Positions 37,675-45,397 of a stretch of 51,464 nt of DNA are shown in pieces; the first letter of the stretch is position 1; each line of letters begins with the position of its first letter. The position numbers and the translations under genes are program-made. The notes under the pieces are model-generated. The model had not been told where the DNA came from. It was given only the letters and a program-made list of their open reading frames with translations, and ran no database searches. This stretch comes from Pseudomonadota bacterium (lineage in GTDB: Bacteria > Pseudomonadota > Alphaproteobacteria > Acetobacterales > Acetobacteraceae): positions 1 to 51,464 of the forward strand of contig JAJZFB010000041.1 of the NCBI GenBank assembly GCA_021805545.1, read 5' to 3'.

Positions 37675-37914
37675 TTACCGTAGCTTAAAAACCGGCATGT
37701 TATGCGCGGGCACGGCGGGAATATCCTCCGCGCGGCAGATACATTCAACGTATTTCCCGTGATGCTCGCGGAACACCCAGCCATCCTCGATATAATAGGC
37801 CTCCTGCGCGGCAGCGCGAGAGGGGGCGGCACCGCGCAAATCTGCGATGCTATATCTTCCGGGTCCATTTTGGGCCGGAAGCAGGTGAGAAGCGAGTGCG
37901 TGGATAGAAGCCAT
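37675..37914 (-). CDS. Small hypothetical protein
   Basis: This 79-residue protein starts at the ATG at 37914, chosen because AAGGAG lies just upstream; an in-frame start at 37968 lacks one. It begins MASIHALASHLLPAQNGPG and contains YYIEDGWVFREHHGKYVECI, with one aromatic-rich beta hairpin and two cysteines or fewer. No family is recognised. It is read against its neighbours on both sides. Confidence 0.5.
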   Translation of the reverse strand: MASIHALASHLLPAQNGPGRYSIADLRGAAPSRAAAQEAYYIEDGWVFREHHGKYVECICRAEDIPAVPAHNMPVFKLR

Positions 37915-38236
37915 CTCGGACACTCCTTTTATGGCCGGACCATAGCGGAAAGCGCAGGCGCATTTCAAACGTTAAAACACAATGTTGTCAAAATTTCACC
38001 ACAATCCCGTTTGGCAATAAGGTACAAATCAAGCCGCTCCGATCTACCCAGATACGATGAATAATCGATTAAAATCAGCTGGCTAATAATCTCTTATAAA
38101 GCCGATTCTCCTGGCTGTTCCGGGCCGTGCCGGTTTTTCTTGATCGCGCAACAATTTGGGCGCATAATCCGCACTGGAAACCAGATTAACACGGTGGAAT
38201 CCCTCCCGTTATCTTCGAGGAGCCGGAGATAATACC
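37915..38236. other. Intergenic region with no recognised content
   Basis: These 322 bases between the small minus-strand gene and the small membrane protein are AT-richer than average. I see no gene, repeat copy or terminator. A CGAGGAG ribosome site for the next gene lies at the right end, and a promoter for it is presumably here. Confidence 0.5.
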
Positions 38237-38404
38237 ATGATTACAAAAGATTTTAATCATCTGTCGGCCCATACAATCGACGATCTGCCCCGGCATGCCG
38301 TAAGCCGCGCGCCCGCGAGCCATAATGTGGCCATGACATTACTTGGCTTCGCCGCCGCGGCCATTGTGTTCGCCGTGCTCTGGGTATTCTACGTCTACGG
38401 TTGA
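38237..38404 (+). CDS. 55-residue single-pass membrane protein
   Basis: The short frame begins MITKDFNHLSAHTIDDLP and ends with one hydrophobic helix (MTLLGFAAAAIVFAVLWVFY) and the short tail VYG. GAGGAG precedes the ATG at a plausible distance (about 12 nt). It should be an inner-membrane protein with the N-terminus in the cytoplasm. The function is unknown. It is 68 bp upstream of the MBL-fold gene and may be cotranscribed with it. Confidence 0.6.
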   Translation: MITKDFNHLSAHTIDDLPRHAVSRAPASHNVAMTLLGFAAAAIVFAVLWVFYVYG

Positions 38405-38472
38405 GGCTTTGGGGCAGAACGCCTCGCCGGGTGTTGTTTGCATGTGCAGCATCGCCCATGCCAGGATGCGGC

Positions 38473-39441
38473 ATGGCATTTCTTCAGGAACCAGAACCGC
38501 AACGCGGCACGCTTTTATCTGTCCTGCCTGGCATTAGCCGGATTGTGGCGCGTAACCCCGGTGTTATGACCTATCATGGCACCAACACTTATTTCATCGA
38601 GGCTGAGGGTGGGATCAGCATTCTGGACCCTGGCCCCAACGATGCGCAGCATGTGGCCGATATTCTGGCCGCCGCGGGTGGCAAAAAAATCACGCGGCTG
38701 CTTCTCACCCATTCCCATTACGACCATATGGGCGCTGCTCCGGCGCTACAGCAGGTAACCGGCGCGCCAATTGCGGCTTTTCATGAGTCTGGGCTTGAAG
38801 GCTATACGGCTGATATTGCCCTGTTCGACAATAGCGAGCTGGCTGGCTTTACCGCTGTACACACGCCCGGCCATGCGCCGGACCATCTTTGCTACCAGTT
38901 GATTCTGCCCGATGGCTGCAAAATCCTTTTCTCGGGCGATCATGTCATGTCCTGGTCCTCTTCTGTTGTCAGCCCGCCCAGCGGCGATATGCTGGCTTAT
39001 TACCGCTCGCTGGAGAAGGTCATCGCGCGCGATGACGTGTTCTATCTGCCCGGCCATGGCCCGGTGCTGCCTGAACCGCAGAACCTTGCCGCGCAGCTTC
39101 TGGCCCATCGCCAAAAGCGCGAAGATGCCATTATGGCCGCTTTGCGCGTCCAAGGCTGGTCCATCGCCGCCTTGGCGGCCCAGCTTTACGCCAAGGCCGA
39201 TCCCGCGCTCAAAGTTGCGGCCACACGCAATGTGCTGGCCCATATGCTTAAGCTGAAAGCCGAGGGCGTGGTGGTGGAAAACGCCCCGGACCCCAATTTG
39301 CACCCCGACATTGCGAGCTTGCCGCAGCGCCCACCTGGCCCGCTTCCGCCGGGCGTAACACAAGCCATCATCGACCAAAGCCGGGCCGATACGCGCCGCC
39401 GCTTCACCCTTCGCGGCGCGGCTTACAGCGTGATGACTTGA
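38473..39441 (+). CDS. MBL-fold metallo-hydrolase (LACTB2/glyoxalase II-like)
   Basis: This is a zinc hydrolase of 322 residues from the ATG at 38473; longer upstream frames would start at a non-standard codon and run into the previous gene. The metal-binding signature is HSHYDHMGA (HxHxDH), preceded by GVMTYHGTNTYFIE and ISILDPGPND, and followed by HTPGHAPDHLCY, FSGDHVMSWSSSVVSPPSGD and LPGHGPVLPEP. The C-terminal winged-helix part (about 230-300) matches LACTB2-like proteins, known as nucleases or thioesterases; the substrate here is not known. Its last codons and stop lie inside repeat copy C. Confidence 0.87.
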   Translation: MAFLQEPEPQRGTLLSVLPGISRIVARNPGVMTYHGTNTYFIEAEGGISILDPGPNDAQHVADILAAAGGKKITRLLLTHSHYDHMGAAPALQQVTGAPIAAFHESGLEGYTADIALFDNSELAGFTAVHTPGHAPDHLCYQLILPDGCKILFSGDHVMSWSSSVVSPPSGDMLAYYRSLEKVIARDDVFYLPGHGPVLPEPQNLAAQLLAHRQKREDAIMAALRVQGWSIAALAAQLYAKADPALKVAATRNVLAHMLKLKAEGVVVENAPDPNLHPDIASLPQRPPGPLPPGVTQAIIDQSRADTRRRFTLRGAAYSVMT

Positions 39442-39513
39442 GATGCGCTCGCTTCGCGAGCGATCCGAAAGCCTGAATCGCGCTACTTCATTGATTGAGG
39501 GCCGGATGATTTC
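39427..39513 (-). repeat. Dispersed intergenic repeat, copy C (reverse orientation)
   Basis: Read on the minus strand, this matches copies A and D: TCAATCAATGAAGTAG, CGCGATTCAGGCTTTCGGAT and GCGAGCGCATCTCAAGTCAT. It fills the whole gap between two convergent stop codons and supplies the stop (TGA, 39439-39441) of the MBL-fold gene. Confidence 0.8.
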
Positions 39514-39519
39514 ATTGTT

Positions 39520-40263
39520 TCAGGCTGCGCTATGCAATGCGTGGCCCAGGCTCCCGGCGGGCAGGGGGCGTGCGAATAAATAGCCCTGGCCATGCGTGAC
39601 ACCGGCTTTGCGCATGGTTGCAAGCTGTGCCTGTGTTTCTATGCCTTCGGCAACAATGTCCAGCCGATGCGCGGCGGCAAGGGCGGTTGTGGCGCGGATG
39701 AAGGGTAGGCCCTCCGGGCTGGCCACCAGCGTGTTGCTGAATTTAATGGCGCTTACCGGCAAAGACATAAGGGGCGCCAGATAGGGCATGCCGGGCGAAA
39801 CATCGTCGAGCGCGATATGGTGCCCGGACGCGTGCAGCTTGGTTATGCTGGCGGCGGCGGTGGCAAAATCCACCACCGGGCTGGTTTCGGTCAGTTCAAA
39901 GCGGATGCGGCCAGGAGCGATACCTGAAGTGCTGCAGAGCGCTTCTATCTCACGTCCCAGCGCCGGATGCAGTAGAACATCCAGCGGCAGGTTGAAGGCC
40001 AGGGGCAGGCTGGTGGTGCCGAGGCTATGCGCGCGATATTCACCCAATGCGCGGCGCATTATAGCGAGGGTAAGCGGCAAGGCCTGCCCGGGGCAGCCCA
40101 TGACACTCAAAAAATCTTCAGGCCCGTGTAATTCACCATTCTCGCCAGCACGGCGGAGCAGCACCTCGGCATATTCAGGCCGCTGGTCCGCCAAATCGAT
40201 TATCGGTTGATAGCAAAGCCGCATGGAGGCCAAAAATACCGGGTCAGGCTCGTTTTGAGGCAT
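39520..40263 (-). CDS. EAL-domain protein with diverged signature
   Basis: A stand-alone EAL domain of 247 residues; the family breaks down or binds cyclic di-GMP. The EAL signature is EVL (residues 33-35). Likely metal and catalytic positions are kept: E33, N91, E123 (ELTET), D153-D154, K174, E206 (AEGIET) and Q226 (QGYLFARPLP). But loop 6, normally DDFGTG, is DDVSPG, and the KID motif is KFS. Loop-6 changes often mark enzymes without activity, so it could be a weak phosphodiesterase or a c-di-GMP/protein-binding domain. No GGDEF, sensor or membrane segment is present. Confidence 0.87.
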   Translation of the reverse strand: MPQNEPDPVFLASMRLCYQPIIDLADQRPEYAEVLLRRAGENGELHGPEDFLSVMGCPGQALPLTLAIMRRALGEYRAHSLGTTSLPLAFNLPLDVLLHPALGREIEALCSTSGIAPGRIRFELTETSPVVDFATAAASITKLHASGHHIALDDVSPGMPYLAPLMSLPVSAIKFSNTLVASPEGLPFIRATTALAAAHRLDIVAEGIETQAQLATMRKAGVTHGQGYLFARPLPAGSLGHALHSAA

Positions 40264-40420
40264 GCGTAATCACCGCGCAGTTAAGGATATTCCCGCTCTG
40301 GGTGAGAGTGTTAGCAGGCCTTTAGCCAAATGACGATCAAAAAAAGATTTATGTCCAAAAAATTATTTATACGCTCGTGAAGAGCGTATTGTTTCTACCG
40401 AAGATGGTATGCTGGCGGAG

Positions 40421-41359
40421 TTATTTTTTAACCGGCGCATTGGTCCGGCGCAGCCGTTTTTCGCCTAAAAACAGCAGGATGGGTGCCGCGATGAAGATGG
40501 AGGACGATGTGCCAACCACAATGCCGAACAGCATGATCCAGGCAAAGCCGGAAAGTGCCGGCCCTCCAAACAGCGCCAGGGGCAGCGCGGCCAGAAACAC
40601 TGTACCAGACGTGCCAAGCGTCCGGTTAAGGGTTTCGTTAATCGACAGATCGATCAGCTCGCGCAGAGGCAGGGTTTTGTATTTTCGCAGATTTTCACGC
40701 ACGCGGTCATACACCACCACCTTGTCGTTGGTGGAATAGCCGATGATGGTGAGAATAGCGGCAATGGTCACAAGCTCGAACGGGATGCGCGTGAGCACCA
40801 TGAAGCCGATGGCTTTGGTCGTGTCGAGTATCAGCGTGGTTACCGCCCCGGCGGCAAACTGCCACTCAAAGCGGAACCAGATATAGATCAGGATCATCAC
40901 GAAGCTGAGGCCCAACGCCTCCAAGCCTTGCGCGAACAGCGTGGCGCTCACCGAGGCGCCGATGGCCTGGGTGGAGAGTATCTTACTCCCTGGCGCGGCT
41001 TTATTCAGCGCCGAAATAGCCTCGTTGATGGCGGTTTGTGTTTGCGCCGCATTGGCACGGCTTTCCAGGCTTATCAGCACGCCATTTTTACCCGTGCCAA
41101 AGGCTTGCAAGGCGGCATCGTTCAGCCCGGCTTCAGCCAGGGCGCCGCGCAAGGCGGAAAAATTGGCTGGCTGTGGTGTTTCTACCTGCAGCACCACGCC
41201 ACCGCGAAAATCCAGCCCCATATTCAGCCCGGGGTGGAAGAACAGGATGAGCGAGCCGATGGACAGCACGGCCGAAACGGCAAGCCCGGCGAAGCGCCCA
41301 TTCATGAAGCGGATGCGTGTTCCATCTGGGACGAAGCGGAAGAGTGGCTTGGTGAACAT
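40421..41359 (-). CDS. secF: Protein translocase subunit SecF
   Basis: SecF works with SecD in the inner membrane, using proton flow to pull proteins out of the SecYEG channel. It has 312 residues, six membrane helices and a periplasmic loop. PGLNMGLDFRGGVVLQVETP is the N-terminal signature, followed by GASVSATLFAQGLEALGLSF, EFVTIAAILTIIGYSTNDKV-type residues (FELVTIAAILTIIGYSTNDK) and YDRVRENLRKY. It starts 8 bp after secD in the same operon. Confidence 0.96.
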   Translation of the reverse strand: MFTKPLFRFVPDGTRIRFMNGRFAGLAVSAVLSIGSLILFFHPGLNMGLDFRGGVVLQVETPQPANFSALRGALAEAGLNDAALQAFGTGKNGVLISLESRANAAQTQTAINEAISALNKAAPGSKILSTQAIGASVSATLFAQGLEALGLSFVMILIYIWFRFEWQFAAGAVTTLILDTTKAIGFMVLTRIPFELVTIAAILTIIGYSTNDKVVVYDRVRENLRKYKTLPLRELIDLSINETLNRTLGTSGTVFLAALPLALFGGPALSGFAWIMLFGIVVGTSSSIFIAAPILLFLGEKRLRRTNAPVKK

Positions 41360-41367
41360 TTTACGCC

Positions 41368-42945
41368 TCAGACGGGAAGAGAAGCAGGACGGCGCGCCAC
41401 ATACCAGCGCGAGGTGAGCAGCCGCACCAGCACGGTTGCGGTGAAGAGCGAGGTGACAATGCCAGCGCAGATGGTAACGGCAAAGCCGCGCACCGGCGGC
41501 GAGCCGAAGATGAACAGGGTGATATGCGCGAGCAGTGTCGTTACGTTTGAGTCGAAAATAGTGCCGTAGGCGCGCTTATACCCGGCCTCCAAGGCCGCCA
41601 GCCCCTTGCGCCCATTCTTCACCTCTTCACGCACACGCTCGTTGATGAGGATATTGGCATCCACCGCCATGCCAAGCGTGAGCAATATGCCCGCCATGCC
41701 GGGTAGGGTGAGTGTGGCGCCCATGACCGAGAGAATGCCGAGCATGAGGATCAGGTTGACGACCAGCGCGACATTCGCGAACCAGCCGAACAGCCCATAG
41801 AATGTGGCCATGAACACCAGTACCAAAACAAAGCCCACGGCCAGCGAGAGCGCGCCGGCGCGGATGGCGTCTGCCCCCAGCTCTGGCCCCACGCTTTGTT
41901 CTTCCACAATGCTCAGCGGCGCAGGCAAGGCGCCGGCGCGCAGCAGCAACGCCAGGTCGGTGGCTGATCGCGCGGTAAAGCCGCCAGAAATCTGGCCCGA
42001 ACCGCCTGTAATAGGCTCGCGGATATTTGGCGCCTCGATAATCTTGCCATCCAGCACGATGGCAAAAGGCTTGCCGACATTGGCGGCGGTCACATCGGCG
42101 AATTCACGCGACCCCAGCGAGTTGAGGGTGAAATTCACCACCCATTGGCCTGTTTGCGGGTCGGTGCTGGCTTGGGCGTTTTCCAGGTCGGCGCCGTCCA
42201 CCGCCACGGTGGAAAACACGGGCAGGCTCTCCTTGGGGGCGTTGGAAAAGGGCAACTCCTCATCACCCATGGGCAAAGGCTGGCCCGGCACGGCATTGGT
42301 GTCCACCAGCTGGAAGGTCATGTGCGCCGTGGTGCCGATGAGCTTTTTCACGCGCTCGGGGTCTGAGATGCCGGGGAGCTGCACCACAATTTCATCCTGG
42401 CCCTGGCGCGCGATGGAGGGGTTGAGCACGCCGGAGCCGTCGATGCGGCGCTGGATGATGGTAATGGCCTGCGTTACGGCCTGAGAAACGCGCGCCGCCC
42501 TTGTGGCGGACGGAATGGCAATGGCAATGCTGCCATCAGGCAGGGTGCTTAGCGCAACGGAAGCTGAACCAGCCCCCGGCGCGAAGGTGACGAGCTTGTT
42601 AAGTGCCGCCATGGCCTGGGTGGCCTGGCCCGCCAGCGGGTGCACCAGTACTCTGTTATTGGCCGGGTCGGCACGTAAGCCGGTATAGCCAAGCCTGGCG
42701 GCCAACAGGGTCTGGCGCGCCTGGTCCACCAGCGTGTTCAAATCCTGCTTGGTAATGGCGTTTGTGTCGAGTTGCAGTAAAAGGTAAGAACCGCCGGAAA
42801 GGTCGAGCCCCAGATGCACTTGCGGCCAGGGCGCGGCTTGCGGCCACCAGCCCGGGCGGGGAGTGATGTTGGGCAGGCTCAGCAACAGCCCCAGCCCGCA
42901 CAGCAGCAGGATGCCAAAGGTTTTCAGGCGGCTGAAATAAAGCAC
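41368..42945 (-). CDS. secD: Protein translocase subunit SecD
   Basis: SecD is the partner of SecF. The start is taken as GTG at 42945 (MLYFSRLKTFGILL), with GGGAG five bases upstream; the longer frame to 43023 would add a non-homologous 26 residues and leave almost no room for the divergent promoter. This gives 525 residues. HLGLDLSGGSYLLLQLDT is the N-terminal signature after the first helix; LPGISDPERVKKLIG, PNIREPITGGSGQISGGFTA and the C-terminal membrane block with GMAVDANILINERVREE are all present. yajC is not next to it. Confidence 0.95.
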   Translation of the reverse strand: MLYFSRLKTFGILLLCGLGLLLSLPNITPRPGWWPQAAPWPQVHLGLDLSGGSYLLLQLDTNAITKQDLNTLVDQARQTLLAARLGYTGLRADPANNRVLVHPLAGQATQAMAALNKLVTFAPGAGSASVALSTLPDGSIAIAIPSATRAARVSQAVTQAITIIQRRIDGSGVLNPSIARQGQDEIVVQLPGISDPERVKKLIGTTAHMTFQLVDTNAVPGQPLPMGDEELPFSNAPKESLPVFSTVAVDGADLENAQASTDPQTGQWVVNFTLNSLGSREFADVTAANVGKPFAIVLDGKIIEAPNIREPITGGSGQISGGFTARSATDLALLLRAGALPAPLSIVEEQSVGPELGADAIRAGALSLAVGFVLVLVFMATFYGLFGWFANVALVVNLILMLGILSVMGATLTLPGMAGILLTLGMAVDANILINERVREEVKNGRKGLAALEAGYKRAYGTIFDSNVTTLLAHITLFIFGSPPVRGFAVTICAGIVTSLFTATVLVRLLTSRWYVARRPASLPV

Positions 42946-43034
42946 GGCGTCTCCCGGCGCATATTGGTAAATCCGCCAGCGGTATGGCCGGGAGAGGCGT
43001 TGCGCGCAACCCCGGTCCGGCATAGTGGGAAAAC

Positions 43035-44015
43035 ATGAGCGAGCGTTTGCAGGTGGGCCTGATCGGGGCCGGGCATTTTGGCCGTTACCATGCGTTGAAA
43101 CTGGCCGCCGCCAGCCGGGCCAGGCTGGTGGGGCTGGCCGATGCCAGCCCCGAGCGTGCCAAGACGGTGGCCTGGGAAGCAGGCTGCCCGGTAAAGAGCG
43201 TGGATGAGATTTTGGATACGGCCCAGGCTGTTATCATCGCCGCCCCGGCGGAATTCCATTACGATCTGGCTGCCCGCGCCCTGAAGGCGGGCAAGCATGT
43301 GCTGGTGGAAAAGCCCATTTCTGCCACGCTGGACCAAGCCACGGCGCTGGCCGGCCTGGCCCGCGCCGCCGGGCTGGTGCTGCAAGTGGGGCATCTGGAG
43401 CGATTCTCGGCCGCGCATGGCGCCGTGGCCCAGCGCATGGGCAAGCCGCTTTATATCGAGGCCGTGCGTATCGCCCCCTTCAAGCCGCGCGGCACCGATG
43501 TATCGGTGATTCTCGACCTGATGATCCATGATCTGGACCTCATCCTGGCCCTCACTGATTCCGATGTGGTGAGTGTGGATGCCGTTGGCGCCCCCGTGGC
43601 CAGCGCGCATGACGACATTGCCAATGCGCGCATCCGCTTTGCCAATGGCGCCGTGGCCACCATTACCGCCAGCCGCATTTCGCTGAAAACCGAACGTAAG
43701 ATGCGTATTTTCTCACAAACCGGCTATCTCACGGTCGATTTCTCCGCCCGCAAGCTCACGCTGGTTGGGCGCGGCATCGGCACCAAGCTGCCGGGGTTCG
43801 ATGAATTCGGGGTAGAGCAGGCTGGCTGGCAGGACCATGATGCCCTGGCCGCCGAGCATGAGGCGTTTTTCGCCTCGTGCCTGGATGGCGCACCCGTGGC
43901 GGTGGATGCGGAGGCGGGCAGGCGCGCCCTGGCGGCGGCGCTTATGGTGAGCGAATCGATTGCCGCCAGCCGTGCCGTGGCCGAGGCCAGCGGGTTGATC
44001 CCCAGGCTGGGCTGA
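43035..44015 (+). CDS. Gfo/Idh/MocA-family NAD(P)-dependent dehydrogenase
   Basis: This 326-residue sugar dehydrogenase has the N-terminal Rossmann motif GLIGAGHFGRYHALKL (GxGxxG), the EKP motif (LVEKPISATL) and the catalytic-region DLMIHDLDLILAL, in which His-Asp is characteristic. These enzymes oxidise or reduce a sugar or inositol carbon; UDP-GlcNAc 3-dehydrogenases (GnnA) of lipid A synthesis are close in size and motif, but no gnnB aminotransferase is adjacent, so this is only a possibility. It diverges from secD across about 90 bp and ends 14 bp before repeat copy D. Confidence 0.88.
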   Translation: MSERLQVGLIGAGHFGRYHALKLAAASRARLVGLADASPERAKTVAWEAGCPVKSVDEILDTAQAVIIAAPAEFHYDLAARALKAGKHVLVEKPISATLDQATALAGLARAAGLVLQVGHLERFSAAHGAVAQRMGKPLYIEAVRIAPFKPRGTDVSVILDLMIHDLDLILALTDSDVVSVDAVGAPVASAHDDIANARIRFANGAVATITASRISLKTERKMRIFSQTGYLTVDFSARKLTLVGRGIGTKLPGFDEFGVEQAGWQDHDALAAEHEAFFASCLDGAPVAVDAEAGRRALAAALMVSESIAASRAVAEASGLIPRLG

Positions 44016-44028
44016 GGCGCAGCCTGGA

Positions 44029-44118
44029 GTCTGAATCCGGCCCCAAATCAATGAAGGAGAGCGCGATTCAGACGTTCGAATCGCGCGCAAAGCGAGCGCA
44101 TCTCAAGTCATCGCGCTA
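44029..44118 (+). repeat. Dispersed intergenic repeat, copy D
   Basis: This is close to bases 22955-23043 of copy A, with shared blocks GAGCGCGATTCAGACGTTCG, ATCGCGCGCAAAGCGAGCGC and ATCTCAAGTCATCGCGCTA. It fills the gap between two convergent genes, and its last three bases are the TAG stop of the minus-strand flavin-reductase-like gene. Confidence 0.88.
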
Positions 44119-44652
44119 ACGCATTTTCGATTTTATCCTGATCTCTTCGCCATCAAGCGTAAACCGCCCGTAACCCTGGTGGTGGAGCGTCTTGGCCGCA
44201 GCCAGATTCGGATTCTGCCACGCCTTCACACATTCCAGAACGAACATATTATAACGGTTCACCATATAGGTGTCGCGCACCTTGCACTCCAGATTGACGA
44301 TGCACTCACCCACCAAAGGCGGGGCGACATGGCGTGCGGGCAGGGGGGTGAGTGGAAATACGGCGAATTTATCGGTATCCCGCCCGGAACAATTGCCGAT
44401 TTTTGTTACCACTTCAGCCAAATCCGCCGGAGGTATGGCGATAACACATTCGCCCGTGCGGCGCAGTGTGGCGAAGGAATGATTCGCCGCCCCCACCACG
44501 CAGCCAATATAAGGCGGCTCGAAATCCAGCATCATATGCCAGGACATCGTCATCACGTTCGGCTTTTTGCCCGTTGCCTGCGTGGTAAGCAGCGTGACCG
44601 GCCCCGGCTCTATGTGCTGATAGACGCGCCCGAGAGGAAGATCCTTCAACAT
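44116..44652 (-). CDS. Flavin reductase-like (FMN-binding split barrel) protein
   Basis: This 178-residue protein has the flavin-reductase-like split-barrel fold: GPVTLLTTQATGKKPNVMTM, FEPPYIGCVVGAANHSFATL and GECVIAIPPADLAEVV. Members reduce FMN or FAD with NAD(P)H for a partner monooxygenase, or bind FMN for other work. No clear monooxygenase partner is adjacent, although two luciferase-like genes lie elsewhere in the window. The stop codon is supplied by repeat copy D. Confidence 0.86.
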   Translation of the reverse strand: MLKDLPLGRVYQHIEPGPVTLLTTQATGKKPNVMTMSWHMMLDFEPPYIGCVVGAANHSFATLRRTGECVIAIPPADLAEVVTKIGNCSGRDTDKFAVFPLTPLPARHVAPPLVGECIVNLECKVRDTYMVNRYNMFVLECVKAWQNPNLAAAKTLHHQGYGRFTLDGEEIRIKSKMR

Positions 44653-44702
44653 GGGCGCAAGCTAGGCCGCGCCGCTGCCCCGGGCCTTGATCGGGATCAA
44701 AT

Positions 44703-45395
44703 TCAGCCGGGCAGGTAGCCCAGCAGCTCCGCGCTGCTCATCACCTGGCAATAGATCATGTTCATGATGATCAGCTCTTGCACATGCAGCGCGTGGTCAC
44801 CCGCCGCGCAGCCATCTTCGGCCACAATCACATCGAAGCTCTCATCGGCCAGAGAGCGCACGGTGGAGGCCACGCATTGGTCGGTGAAGATGCCCGCGCA
44901 TACCACATGGGTGATGCCGATATTGGTGAGCAACAGCCGCAAATTCGTGCCGGTAAGGGCGGAATCGGTGGTCTTGGTCACCACAATCTCATCGCCCCGC
45001 GGCGCGAGTTCAGGCACAATCTGCGACTCCCATTCATCCTTGGGCAGCAGCAGATTATTCCACCCTGGTTTTTTCTGGCTCAGCGAACGGTCGCGCCCAT
45101 CCTGGCCCTGGCAGGCGATGCGGGCGAACACCACCTCATGGCCTCCCGCACGGAAACGCTCCATGAGCTTGGCAATGGCGGGAATAACCGTGCCGTGCAT
45201 GCGTTCATGGAACGGCGTCCAGGCATCGTACCGCGTCTGCTCCTCCGGCGGCAGGGCGGCACGGTCCGGGCGGACAAGGTAGGTGTTCTGCACGTCGATG
45301 ACGAGCAGCGCCACCTTGCCCTTCACCAGCACCGGGTCTTCCGGATCTGGCGCGCCTTGGTAGTAGAGCGAACGGTAATCGGTCTTCCAGCCCAT
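44703..45395 (-). CDS. Isochorismatase-family cysteine hydrolase
   Basis: This 230-residue hydrolase of the amidohydrolase-like isochorismatase fold has a complete catalytic triad: D34 (LLVIDVQNTY), K141 (VVTKTTDSAL) and C174 (GIFTDQCVASTVRSL). The family includes biuret, N-carbamoylsarcosine and nicotinamide hydrolases; the substrate cannot be set by eye. It begins only 2 bp after the gatB stop, so it is probably cotranscribed with gatCAB, an uncommon companion that may hint at an amide or amino-acid substrate. Confidence 0.9.
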   Translation of the reverse strand: MGWKTDYRSLYYQGAPDPEDPVLVKGKVALLVIDVQNTYLVRPDRAALPPEEQTRYDAWTPFHERMHGTVIPAIAKLMERFRAGGHEVVFARIACQGQDGRDRSLSQKKPGWNNLLLPKDEWESQIVPELAPRGDEIVVTKTTDSALTGTNLRLLLTNIGITHVVCAGIFTDQCVASTVRSLADESFDVIVAEDGCAAGDHALHVQELIIMNMIYCQVMSSAELLGYLPG

Positions 45396-45397
45396 GC

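Noticed and set aside
42946-43023. Longer N-terminus for SecD (start at 43023)
   Set aside because: The added residues do not look like SecD, have no ribosome site as good as that before the GTG at 42945, and would remove nearly all space for the divergent promoters.
22908-44118. CRISPR array as an explanation for the repeated blocks
   Set aside because: Copies are 3.6-13 kb apart, in both orientations, with no regular spacers and no cas genes.
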